Shown: positions 18,209 through 28,240 of the stretch, one piece after another
Layout of the letters: the number at the start of each line of letters is the position of its first letter
Numbering within the stretch: position 1 is the stretch's first letter
Assembly (NCBI GenBank): GCA_026770615.1
Contig: MU631321.1
Span: forward strand, 641,716 to 677,063
Source: Pavlovales sp. CCMP2436
Taxonomy: Eukaryota; Haptophyta; Pavlovophyceae; Pavlovales
Reading direction: 5' to 3'
Length of the DNA stretch: 35,348 nucleotides
Program-made: the position numbers and the translations under genes
Notes under the pieces: generated by a model
What the model was told of the DNA's origin: nothing
What the model saw: only the letters and a program-made list of their open reading frames with translations
The model's database searches: none

Positions 18209-19459
18209 ATGGCGCCTCGGCACCGCGCGCTGGCGCTCATCCTCGTCGCCGCGGGCACGTGCTGGGCGGCGCGCTGGGCAGCGCGCTTGGTGGCGGCGCG
18301 CAAGCGGCGGATGCGCACCCCTCGCTTGGACGCGAGCCCCCGGCTCGGCCTGCTCGCGCTCCCCAACGATGTCTTGCAACACGTGCTGGCCTACCTTACG
18401 CTCAAGCAGCTCAGCCACGCCGAGCGGAGCTGCACCGACGTGCGGCGCGCCTGTTGGCCTTCCTCCCGAGGAGAGTCTCTCCCCCCGCAGCTGCAGGGCC
18501 TCTCCCCAAAGGAGCGCGTCCTGCGAACGCGCGTCCTCCTCTGTTACGCCGACGTTCGCGGCGACGGCGGCGCGCTCGACGTCGCCGCGAAGCTTCTCGG
18601 CGCGGACCGAAGCCTCTGCGTGCGGCTTCACGACATGGCGGCGAGCGGCGTCCCAGGCCCCGAGCTGGATGCCTTTGATGCGGTGTTCCTCTTTCACAAC
18701 AGCCTGCCCTCGCCGCTGCTGACGGTGGGCGCGGCTTCACCCTCCGCAAGCTCCTGGGACTCCGACAAAATGGGCGATCGGCTGGCGAGCTTCAATAGCA
18801 GCGGCGGCGGAGTGGTTCTAAGTCTTTTCTCGACTGTGGACAATAGCGTCGAGTTCGTGCCTGGATGGCCGTACGTGCTCGTAGAGACGGCGGGAAACCT
18901 CTGTTTGGGAGGCCGCTGGAGAGCGGAGGGGTTCTCACCGGTGGAGCCTGGCCGGCAGGATGAGCGAGTCGGCTTCGCACACGCGGTGACCCTCGGCCGG
19001 CGTGTGATCACAGATCACCCTCTGCTCGTTGGCGTACATACGCTATCTGCCGGGGACCATGCCTACCTCAGCACTGGGGGCGTCCGCTGCTCCCCGCACG
19101 GGCGAGCCATCGCGTACTGGCGTGTACTCACGCAACTCTCGGACGATGAGAACAACGAGTCGGAGATGGTGCTCGCCGCGGAAGCTGCCGATGGCCGGCC
19201 GGGCCGTGGACGGGTGCTCGCGCTCAATCTCTACCCGCCCTCGTCGGCCACGCACCCGGGACTATGGGACGCCTCGACAGACGGGGCGCGACTGATGGCA
19301 AACGCGCTACGCCACGTCTCTCCGCGCACGCAGTCCACCAAGCGGCTCGTCGATCTCCTCGACCAGCCAGCAACCCGCGGTGAGATGGGCAGCAGCACGC
19401 CGACGCCCCCGCGCACCTTGCGGCGACAAGGGGCCACGCGTAATCTCTGGCAATTATAA
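18209..19459 (+). CDS. F-box protein with GATase1-like C-terminal domain
   Basis: From the Met at 18209 the product has 416 residues. Residues 5-30 form a hydrophobic segment with a following Arg/Lys cluster, a possible membrane anchor or signal. Residues 48-85 match an F-box (LLALPNDVLQHVLAYL, then AERSCTDVRRACW), the Skp1-binding part of SCF ubiquitin ligases. The rest resembles the class I glutamine amidotransferase-like fold: DVRGDGGALDVAAKLL, FDAVFLFHNS, GDRLASFNSSGGGVVLS, ITDHPLLVGVHTL, and GRGRVLALNLYPPS before a LMANAL helix. The catalytic Cys of true amidotransferases is not evident, so a binding role is more likely. A membrane-anchored F-box fused to this fold is unusual. An upstream in-frame Met (18047) exists, but its leader runs into the bL34 promoter region. 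Confidence 0.55.
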   Translation: MAPRHRALALILVAAGTCWAARWAARLVAARKRRMRTPRLDASPRLGLLALPNDVLQHVLAYLTLKQLSHAERSCTDVRRACWPSSRGESLPPQLQGLSPKERVLRTRVLLCYADVRGDGGALDVAAKLLGADRSLCVRLHDMAASGVPGPELDAFDAVFLFHNSLPSPLLTVGAASPSASSWDSDKMGDRLASFNSSGGGVVLSLFSTVDNSVEFVPGWPYVLVETAGNLCLGGRWRAEGFSPVEPGRQDERVGFAHAVTLGRRVITDHPLLVGVHTLSAGDHAYLSTGGVRCSPHGRAIAYWRVLTQLSDDENNESEMVLAAEAADGRPGRGRVLALNLYPPSSATHPGLWDASTDGARLMANALRHVSPRTQSTKRLVDLLDQPATRGEMGSSTPTPPRTLRRQGATRNLWQL

Positions 19460-19653
19460 CTTAAAGCAAGTAACTTGCTGTGCTTGGCTGCAATTTGATG
19501 GCGCACCTTTTTAATAATTTTAGAAAATGATATGCAAGTTAGTTTGCGCTCCCTGCTTCAGACGGTTGAAAGGGCATCATTACATAACAAAAGTTAGTTA
19601 TAAAGTGGGGGTGCGGAGTGACAGAGGTGGGGACGTAACAAAAGTTATATATA
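19460..19653. other. 3' flank of the F-box gene
   Basis: AT-rich, without coding features. GTGGGGGTGCGGAGTGACA near 19604 recurs with small changes near 19886, on the other side of the two repeat copies at 19654-19882. Confidence 0.5.
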
Positions 19654-19760
19654 CAGCGCAGCCGACTAAGGCACGCAGCAGGCAATGGGCGACGCAGCGC
19701 TCAGACCAGCAAAACATTTAGAACAGTCAGACGCCAGCTTGAATCCCTATTAGTAATATA
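19654..19760 (+). repeat. short interspersed repeat family, copy E
   Basis: Core and terminal arm of the family at 311-425 (CAGCGCAGCCGACTAAGGCA to TATTAGTAATATA). It lacks an inverted left arm and is followed in the same orientation by copy F. Confidence 0.8.
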
Positions 19761-19766
19761 TATGCC

Positions 19767-19882
19767 GCCCAAGCCAGCGCAGCCGACTAAGGCACGCAGC
19801 AGGCAATGGGCGACGCAGCGCTCAGACCAGCAAAACATTCAGAACAGTCAGACGCCAGCTTGAATCCCTATCAGTTAATATA
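19767..19882 (+). repeat. short interspersed repeat family, copy F
   Basis: Nearly identical to copy E (over 95% by eye), in direct tandem after a six-base spacer, ending CTATCAGTTAATATA. The close identity suggests recent duplication or concerted change. Confidence 0.8.
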
Positions 19883-19884
19883 CA

Positions 19885-20226
19885 GTGGGGGTGCGAAGTG
19901 ACGGAGGTGGGAACGTGGAGGGCGGCAGATTTGGCAGTGGAGGATACGGCGATGGCAGCTGTGATGTACGGCGAACGTGGGCGGCTAGGACGAGGGCGAC
20001 AGCGGCACAGGGACGACGGCGGCGGCAAAGAGGAGTTGGAGGAGACATGGGCGCGTTCGGCAATTCAACAATATAATTTATGTCAGTGGTGGCCCATCAG
20101 CTGAATGGACGCAGTTGGAGGTACCTGCTGGCACGGCGGGTTCACTCTTCGGAGTGACGTGATCACTGACGTCGTTATGAACAGACGACGATGAGGGGTC
20201 TCGAGCGGAATAAATTATATATACCA
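19885..20226 (+). mobile_element. 3'-UTR-only copy of the non-LTR retrotransposon, copy 3
   Basis: This region matches the 3' UTR of the large copy (29940-30310) and of copy 2. Shared landmarks are GGGCGGCTRRGACGA, ACAGCGGCAC, GGCAATTCAACAATRTRAT, TGCTGGCACGGCGG, ACGTCGTTATGAAC and the end GAGCGGAATAAATTATA. It has no coding part. It is a severe 5' truncation typical of LINE retroposition. Confidence 0.75.
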
Positions 20227-20762
20227 GTGATACTCAATTAATGGCGAGCTCAACGGCTCGGCGGCGGCCGAGCAGGTCACTGCACCGCGCTCAGGGCTCA
20301 CTGAGGCGGCGAGCTGCCCCGGCGAGGCCGCGGCCGACAGCGGGGATGCACGTGGCGATTTGGAAAATAATCATTGTCGGCCTCGCCGGAGGCGGGGATG
20401 CGCGTGGCGGCACGAACCCCAAGCGCTGCGCCTGACCAACGGGGCCAGAGCTGAATATTTGATTTGTACCTGTTGGGGTACTCCTGCGGTGGTGAAGGGG
20501 TCCGGAGTGAAGCGCCGTCGAGGGCTGTCGACGGGAGCTAGAGTGATCCAAGAATAGATTAATTTAGAATGAAACGACTCAACTTTAATCATAGGAACTT
20601 ATCTTCCTACTGAAGACAAGTTCCTTGCTATCTTAGCCGGACTGCGCATGTTTCGGACTGAGAGTCCGGGAGGATCGAGTCAGGTAAATCTGACAGTGTC
20701 AGATTACATTGACACACCCCCTCGATCTGATGAGTAGGGTGGATGATGCAGTTGAGAATGCG
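20227..20762. other. intergenic, no supported gene
   Basis: GC-rich to 20440, with a repeated GGGGATGCRCGTGGCG unit (20342 and 20395), then AT-richer. TGACAGTGTCAGATTACATT lies near 20691. No tRNA, rRNA or protein family recognised. Confidence 0.4.
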
Positions 20763-21762
20763 TGTAAGTTTCTAGTTAAACGTCCGTCCCCGAGAGGATC
20801 TCACTGGATTTAAGTGTTGAAAAAACGCTCAGATCCAGGGATCCACCCCGAGCACACTGATACCGTCCCCACCGCTGATCAGTTCAGCCACACGACGATC
20901 GACGACTGACGACTTTCGACTGGCGCGCTGGCCGACCTCCACTGCTCTCCCTCGCGACGTCTGAAAATGTAGTACCGTCTGCGAGTGCGGCCCACCTTCG
21001 CGCATCCCAAACATTACTTCCCCGCTAGCCTGGCTCGCGTATGTCGAGATTTTTGCCCGGGGGCAAAAACCACAAATATACGCGGCTTATTTGCTGGCCC
21101 ATTCTATCCCACCCCTGAGGTGGGCCTCGGGCGCAGGACTTTGGGTTGCGGGGTGTGGCGGACTTGCTGGCTCATGTTTGCGTTTTGAAGACTTTGAGCT
21201 TGCTGGCTCATGTTTGGTTTTAGGTTTTTTGTCGCCCGAGTGGTGTGACAGCGTGGGTGACTGGCCGGTTTCAAGGGTTCGTTTGGTTGCTGAGCGTAGT
21301 GTACGTGAGCGGTGCATGAATATGAAGGACTTGTCATGGATCAGTGCGTGCATGCGTGACGGGCCTGCTGCGGATTCGTGGTTTATGGCGGGACTGGCTG
21401 GTCCTGTTTTGGGTTCGGTGGGACTGGCTGCTCCTGGTAGTAATGAAGTTTTGGTTCGAGACGGTCTCTGGTTGCGTTTTTCCACGTTTGATGTGCGTAA
21501 GCGTTGCTGGCCTCAGGCCCAGCCGAGGGAGCAGGCGGGTGCTGGGCGGGTGCTGCATTTTCAGACGACGCGAGGGAGAGCAGTGGAGGTCGGTCAGCGC
21601 GCCAGTCGAGAGTCGTCAGTCGTCGATCGTCGTGTGTCTGAACTGATCAGCGGTGGGGACGGTATCTGTGTGCTCGGGGTGGATCCCTGAATCTGAGTGT
21701 TTTTCAACACTAAAATCCAGTGAGATCCTATCGGGGACGGACGTTTAACTAGAAACTTACAC
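20763..21762. mobile_element. 1-kb element with inverted arms of about 207 bp
   Basis: Left arm 20763-20969 and right arm 21556-21762 are inverted copies at roughly 90% identity by eye. Outer ends read GTGTAAGTTTCTAGTTAAAC inward. Inner ends read CTGAAAATG and CATTTTCAG. The 586-base interior has open frames on both strands (for example minus 21485-21087, with KRKHEPAS-type repeats) but no recognisable domain. Such long arms occur in fold-back and some MULE-type elements; the class is not settled. No target duplication is clear. Confidence 0.75.
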
Positions 21763-21879
21763 ACTGACCGTGCTGAGACTGCAGCTCTTATATTTAAAAT
21801 TATATTAAATATTAGGTTATTTAATTAAAACAATTAATTATATTTAGTTGCTATAAATTTCTAACTGTGGGCGATTTTC

Positions 21880-21924
21880 CCCCTCCCCAGTGCGGAATCG
21901 CGCCACTAATTCGGATTTCGACCC
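21880..21924 (+). repeat. right end of element X, solo fragment
   Basis: CCCCTCCCCAGTGCGGAATC continues into GCCACTAATTCGGATTTCG and ends at ACCC. It is the same right end as at 16640-16688 and 31710-31760. No left end is found nearby. Confidence 0.8.
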
Positions 21925-21999
21925 CATTTGTGTATACCTTCTCCCAATAAAAGTTTTCCTTCACCATGAAGTCTTGTCGCTGCGTCAGAATTTCGTTGA

Positions 22000-23797
22000 A
22001 ACGGCAATGGAGCTCGCCATCCCCGACAATCTCGTGTGCGCCCGTGCGCGCGCGCGAGCCCCCGCGCGCGAGCGAGCTTCAGCTCGCGGTCCATCGTCCT
22101 CGACGACCCTCTGCGCAATGCGCATCATCATCCCACCGGGATATGACCCATTACAAAGCCCGGTCCATGACCAAGCACGATGCGAAAGCGTCCTGACTGT
22201 GCCTAAAGCACCTACATCCGGTGCCCCATCATCTCAAACCGATGCCCCATCATCAACCGGTGCCGCATCACCTCCCCATCTCGATGCCCTATCATCACAA
22301 GCTGTGCCACGCGCAATTACCAACGGTGCCCCCCCACCGCAACCAGATACCACTCTATCATCCGGTGCCGCATCACCTCAAACCGATGCCCCATCATCAA
22401 CCGGTGCCGCATCAACTCAAAAATTGATGCTCTGCCGCCTATAACCGTTGCGCAGGCAACTCTACCGGAGCCTTGCGCAGAGACTGGCGCTGTGCCACCA
22501 AGATCGGATGCTCAGACATCTAGTCCTGCGGCGTGCACAATGACCGGTGTGATGAAACCAAACAGTGACGTAGCGCAGCCCAGATGATAAACCTAAGATC
22601 TGAGTGCACCTTCGTCAGAATAGATCACCAGCCCAGGGACAACCGAGCTTCAGACCTCACGGGCATAATCCCTCTGAACATGAAGACCCAATCAACTCGA
22701 GACCGTAGCTGCTACGTAAGCTATAAATATAGCTATTGCTATAGCTACAGCTACATGTTCCAATAATTATCATCCCCGCTAAACTTGCGACAGGAACAAA
22801 GAAAGCTGAAAATGGCTGTACCAAACAGGCTACCTCTCACCGATTGGCAGTAAAAGGGTGCCCATGGAGCAACAACAGATTCATTGCCTTAGCAGCCCTG
22901 TCTGAAACCAACTACAGCCAAGAAGCTGCAAATGAAGGCACAGGGAAAAATGACAGCGTGCCAGACACCGATGCGATAATTAGCGAAGGAGAGTATGGCC
23001 CTGGTGGACTAGGACAAACTTGGACCCCCAACCGATCCTTTGTTTTAAATGAGCCCGTTTTAAATGAGCCCTCGATTTTTGAACGTGCCACCGAACTAAT
23101 GGCGAACATCGCGCGCAACCAAGAGGAGACTCTCGCAGGCGCTCTGCAACGACGGCCAATGATGTCCCCATGGACCAGTCCTAGGTAAAGGACAGCTAGT
23201 ACCGCTGCTGTCGCAGCGCTCTGCCAACCATTGGCCCAAGCGGCTCATGGCATGGGGGCAGCCTAGGATAAGGGGTTTGCCCTAGTGGCAGAGATTGCAA
23301 CCCTGTTACTCTTCTTTCATCTGACTACAGGTTGGTGGACCATACCCTCTGCTACGACCTGCATATGCACCCTAAGCTGGGCAGGGATGCTGAGCATGAT
23401 GGCTCACACATGCACTTTAAAATTTATAAATTATGAATCTAACAAACAACTAGTCAGCATCCGCGCCTCTGTCCTCGCAAAAGCACAAACAAACATATCA
23501 GACGAGCGGAAAAGAAATTCAAAATCTCAAAGGTATTTAGCAGCAGCCCGACCAACTAAGCTCATCACAGTGGCTGCTAGAATTGCCCTGAAAACAAACT
23601 TCAATAACAATTATGCTCCAAAATCCAGTAAGCGGAGAGCCTGCGAAATGCGCCAAACTATACGCATAACCGGAATGTGTCTTACGGAAGCTGATGAGAA
23701 ACAGTCTCGAAAGGAAATGAAAAGAAATGAAATGAAATTCAAATCTGGCCTGAAAGCCAGGACAAACGGAGACGCACCAAGAAGCTTAGGAAACTAA
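22000..23797 (+). pseudogene. ORF1-like region of the retrotransposon
   Basis: Several broken frames. The first part encodes Pro/Ser/Ala-rich repeats (SGAPSSQTDAPSSTGAAS and variants, about 22215-22420). A middle frame (22844-23188) holds TWTPNRSFVLNEPVLNEP and a helix-rich ERATELMANIARNQEET. A last frame (to 23797) is basic and ends in KQSRKEMKRNEMKFK. ORF1 proteins of LINEs bind their own RNA; no RRM or CCHC knuckle could be placed, so the assignment rests on position upstream of the endonuclease. Confidence 0.4.
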
Positions 23798-24045
23798 GAA
23801 AGTCTAATATGCACAGCAAACTTCATTCAAACGGAGGAGTTGGAATATTCATTCCAACCGACAAGACGCTAGTCGGTAAAAACACCAAAATATGCCGCGC
23901 CGTCCAAAAAGCTGGTGCGGGCTCTCACGGAAGACGTGTGGCGAAGCTCCGGTATCAACACTGTCTAAACCCAAGGCCGTGGTGACTGGGATTTAAATTC
24001 GGAGAGGCAGCCCACCCTGGGCCACCCCACGTCAGTCCCCCTACA

Positions 24046-24950
24046 ATGAACACGCCGGATGCTATGTTACCACCGCTGCATCTTAGGCAGGGTGATAAGA
24101 AAAATAGACCATTTAGAATTGTGACGGCCAATGTAGGAGGCATGGTAGGGGACAATCGACGCGCGGAAGTCTCAGCCTTGTTCCAAAAATATAATGTCGA
24201 CATTGCACTAATCCAGGAAACAGCCCTTAAGGATTTTAAAGTAATCCACAACGGCATTCCTGGATACGCTATGTATCATGATCCCTACCCTAAAAAGATC
24301 CGGCAGGAAAGGGAGTCGCTATAGCGGTAAGAATCGATAATGGGGCGCCACTTGGTGTGTTATCCAACCTAAAATATGGGAGCAAGAGCTGCAAGGAAGC
24401 GGCTGGAAGATTCATATCAGGTGATCTTACCCTCCCAGCACAATCGGGTAAAAGACAAGTTATTGAGCTCACAAGTTTTCATGTTCCCCAGATTAACAAC
24501 GAAAAGAACGTGAACCCATGTTGACTAGTTTTGTGACACATCTCCAATTAAGAGACCCAATAGTGAACCCCAACAGAGCAGGCATCGTACGCATTGCAGC
24601 AGGAGATGGAAATGGTGTATACACCAGAGATGAAGTGACATATGTAGAAAAGACAAAGTCAGCACCAAATCATACGTTTGGATGGGACTTAAAGAGGCGA
24701 TGGACAAGGTAAACTCCCTCGTGGCACAAAAACCCACTGTAGACAAAGAGGTATTTAACACCCACGACGAGAAAGGGTGCCAGAAGATACGATCTAGATT
24801 CTTCAGCAACTCGAACATTGCAGAACATGTAAGGCACTCTCACCCGATCGAAGATGAATTTTGTGTCCACAACAAAACGGGCAATCGAGACAGCAGCTCC
24901 CACTACTGGGTATTTGCGGACATTCCCCTGGCTCGGCTGGGAGGAGGAGT
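24046..24950 (+). pseudogene. APE-type endonuclease domain of the retrotransposon
   Basis: From RIVTANVGGM (Asn of the first motif), through LFQKYNVDIALIQETALKD (Glu of motif II), the frame breaks near 24300 and resumes as GVAIAVRIDNGAPLGVLSNL. The last motif SSHYWVFADIPL (about 24897) keeps the catalytic His but has Ser in place of the usual Asp of SDH. The enzyme nicks target DNA to prime reverse transcription. Frameshifts and a stop near 24520 inactivate it here. Confidence 0.75.
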
Positions 24951-25442
24951 GTGCAGACCTACCCTAAGAACCACTGCTCACATGTCAAGACCACGATACT
25001 ACGCTAGCAGAGAACTCCAAAATGGGCAGAGATCAGTGGCCCAGGAACAGACGATCAAATGGATCAACGAAATGAAACCAAACATTAGAAACGCTTTCCT
25101 TGACGAGCTCATCACAAGCACCTCTAGTGATGAAGAAAAGGAAGCATGCCAGACAAATTTAGACGAGGCACTGGCGGATATACGAAAACTATGCGCAACC
25201 AGAATGCACAGGGCCCTTACGCCAAATGCCCAAACCACGAAAAAGGCACCAGTTGGTATGCCGGTCCGAAAGGCAGTAAGTGCGAAAGACAAAGAGACAA
25301 ACGAGCATCGGTTTGGGCACGTCGAGCACGCAAGGCAGGTTGATTCCTGAATAGGACTCGCGGAGCCACTGTCCCAACCAGCATCCCGTCCAGCTCAGAT
25401 TACAAGCCGCAGCGCAAAATATTAAAGGTCTACGTACTCTCT

Positions 25443-27012
25443 ATGCAAGAAATTGGGGTGAAAGCAATTCGGATCAATTCTGAAGTAAATGAAACAACCA
25501 AGCCACTAACCCTTGATCGCCTATGGATGGCAGACCAGGAGAGCTTAGACAAATGGATCAGTGACACCCGAATCCAGCGCTTAAAGCACAATGGCCTACT
25601 CCTTGAAAACCAGAGGAAAACCGGAGCAAAGCACTCAAAGAAAAGCAAAAACTCCTCCATAATGAAATGTTTCGCAAAGGAACGGAGCAAACACGCAAAA
25701 TCCTAATCCCTGGCAGCGGACCTAAGCAAGGACTCACTATGCTGGCTACTGATACAGATGGTCACGTGGCAACTAAACCTGGACACATCAGCAAGGTAAT
25801 CGAAAACCATACTTTTAAAGTCTTGGGTACACCACCGAAAGTGCTACCCCAAAATATGCCGTGGCACGACAGAGACATGTGGACTGCGAAACGGGCAAAG
25901 TGGAGTGATAATCTATATGCCGAAATTACAGCCCTTCAAACTCCTGCAGACACGCAGAGAATCATTGGAAAAAGTAAGCTTAACAGTGCTCCAGGCCTAG
26001 ATGGACTTCAATATGGGGTACTCAGACTCTTCCTACTTGAAGACGACAAGATTGCTAAAGCGGTTGACGCGTCTAGCAACAAACCAATGCTAAATTTCCT
26101 CACGAACTTGTCTAATGCCATCCTATATGCAAAAAACCTTTCCTACACCCTGGGAATGTCTGAAGTAGTATATCTCTACAAGGAAACAAGGAAAGTGGTG
26201 ACCCGGCATGGTTGAACAACTACAGACCGCTCTCACTGCAGAGTATCATGTACAAAATCCCCGCATCACACGTTGCACACAAAATTCAAAGAATCTCAGA
26301 CGAGTTAGGCCTGATGAGCCAAGCCCAAGCGGCATCCCGGAAGGAAGGCAGAGCAGGAGATCACATCGTGGCGCTAACGAACACAATGGCACACGCACAC
26401 GCAACAAATTCCGAGCTCCACCTAATCCTCACAGATATAGCCAAAGCGTATGATACAGCCCCGAGAGAAGCCCTGATAGAAGCGCTTGCAATTCACCGTT
26501 TCCCTCCTGAAATAATCAGACAGGTACGCCTCCTTCAGACCTGCCAAGGAGCGTCAGCACGCACCACGTACGGGCACACGGCCCGGAAGATTTGCACTAA
26601 ACGTGGCTGCAAACAAGGCTAAACCCCTCAGCACGATCACTTTCTGTCTGTTCATATATATATATATAGCGGCTCAGCATGGTTCTGCCTGTTCATAAAT
26701 ATGCTCATCCACTGGGTGGATACCAGCTTCAAGGGCGGCTACCAAATCAAGCCCCAGCAGCCGAAATGAAGCAAATCGCCACAGCACACAGGCGGTACCT
26801 CACGACTTGCAATCCAGGCATTCATGGATGACCTTGCCCTAGTAGCAAGAAACGCCCCTGATGCCCAGGAACTTCTCATCCGCACGCACACTTTCCTAAC
26901 TGCGTATGGGATGGAACTGAGTGCCCCCAAATGCAAACATGTATACATTCCTATTAAAGGAGGCCCCACAACCCCTACGAGTGTCACAGTGTCTCATGAA
27001 ACCCTGGTATAG
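25443..27012 (+). pseudogene. reverse transcriptase domain of the retrotransposon
   Basis: Conserved blocks appear in order across three frames: KSKLNSAPGLDGLQYGVLR (about 25971), EVVYLYKE, then NYRPLSLQSIMYKI (26218), motif A TDIAKAYD (26431-26454, catalytic Asp at 26434), GCKQG of motif B (26605-26622) and motif C FMDDLALVA (26821-26847). The domain copies element RNA into DNA. Catalytic Asp residues are kept. The frame breaks at about 25690, 26212 and 26622, and the last break coincides with a 26-bp foreign insertion plus duplicated flank. Confidence 0.85.
26657..26682 (-). repeat. 26-bp retroposed tail inside the reverse transcriptase
   Basis: (TA)n followed by GCGGCTCAGCATGG lies between TTCTGTCTGTTCATA (26642-26656) and TTCTGCCTGTTCATA (26683-26697), a 15-bp direct repeat with one mismatch. 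On the minus strand the insert is CCATGCTGAGCCGC(TA)n, the end of the unit at 7840-7895. It separates motif B from motif C and postdates the retrotransposon. Confidence 0.75.
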
Positions 27013-27033
27013 CAACTTAAGCTACCATCAATT

Positions 27034-27438
27034 GTGGCAAGTGACCCAACCAAGTATTTAGGCCATATACTTACCCCGAGCCTCAGATGGGAAACCCAAG
27101 CTGCAGCCACCGTACAGCGCGTAAGAGAAGCATCCCATAAAATTAGGATAGCAGCGGGAAAGCCACAGTGCCACACCATCTATGCAGCTACCTTATGCCA
27201 GCAAGATATTTCATCCATACCTCCATATACCATGGCGGCTACGGAATTCAAAAAGGCTGACATCAGGGCCATGAGAACTGCGATAACTGAACCCATGACA
27301 GCTCGAGACGCGGACATCACTGACCTGTCACCAGCGGAGCAAGCTATCCTCCAAGGAACGCAGGTGCCGGGTCTAGAAAATGCAAACGACTGGACAAACT
27401 CCTCACAGAAGAGGCCAAGAAGCGGCTCGACAACCTAG
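27034..27438 (+). pseudogene. post-RT connector of the retrotransposon
   Basis: DPTKYLGHILTPSLRWE (YLG motif typical after the RT palm) is followed by helices and a frame end at 27438. It is separated from motif C by a stop near 27010. Confidence 0.6.
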
Positions 27439-27467
27439 ACCATGAAATCCGTGACGAAGTACTAGTC

Positions 27468-28240
27468 ATGCTGATCAAGGTCCTCAAAAGTGAACTCGAG
27501 GGGCCCATGCGTTTCCGGTATGTCACCAGATATACACAAGCCTTCCTGAAGGCGCGTCATTCAATTACAAATGCCCTTTATATGCCGATTTGTAATGCAC
27601 CTCGGAAAATACAGGTAGCAGTAGATGGATCACACAAGGTTCTCGAAAATGGTACTCAGGTGGCCTCTGGGGCATGTGCCTATATAATTACCAATCACTT
27701 CACGCACCCCCCAACAGAAGAGGTGCACATCGTCTATTGCACCTTTGACGGTGAGCAGGATGTAGCCAATGAAGAAATTAGCGGACTATCTCTTGCTCTA
27801 CAATGGCTAAAAAGGGAGGATAATTTCCAGATCGGATGGGACGACCTAAATGTGGTCAAGCAAATCCACCACACCATCCCAGACACCAAGTGCACCGGGA
27901 GACTGCACGGCATGATCGATGAGAGTTCTCACCCCTACCACCAAAATCCCCACATGACAACAGCCCTAGCACTCATCGAGCAGGCCCTGAGCAGCAATCT
28001 TACCCGTTAAAATCGAGTACACGTCGGCGCACGACCTAGACAAGGAAATGGAAAAACAACACGTCCGTATTAACCCATCATGGCGCGAAACCACGAACAC
28101 ATATGCTGTAGAATCCCAGACCATAAACAAGATCAAAACCCTAATGGAAGGAATAAACCATCATATGGATGACCTTGTGATGCTCAATGCCATGGCCGAC
28201 TGGGGTGCCAAACAGGTCACTATACACGGGAAAACGGATG
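27468..28240 (+). pseudogene. RNase H domain of the retrotransposon
   Basis: VAVDGSHKV (Asp codon 27624-27626), then EEISGLSLALQWL (Glu) and WDDLNVVKQI (Asp), and after a frame change NAMADWGAKQV (28179-28211), which fits the last acidic motif. These are the four carboxylates of type I RNase H. The enzyme removes template RNA after first-strand synthesis. A stop and frameshift near 28010 split it. Confidence 0.75.

Noticed and set aside
22720..22766. GCTATAAATATAGCTATTGC hairpin-like stretch as a regulatory RNA
   Set aside because: Simple GCTA/TATAGC repeats in the ORF1-like region; no conserved fold or context.
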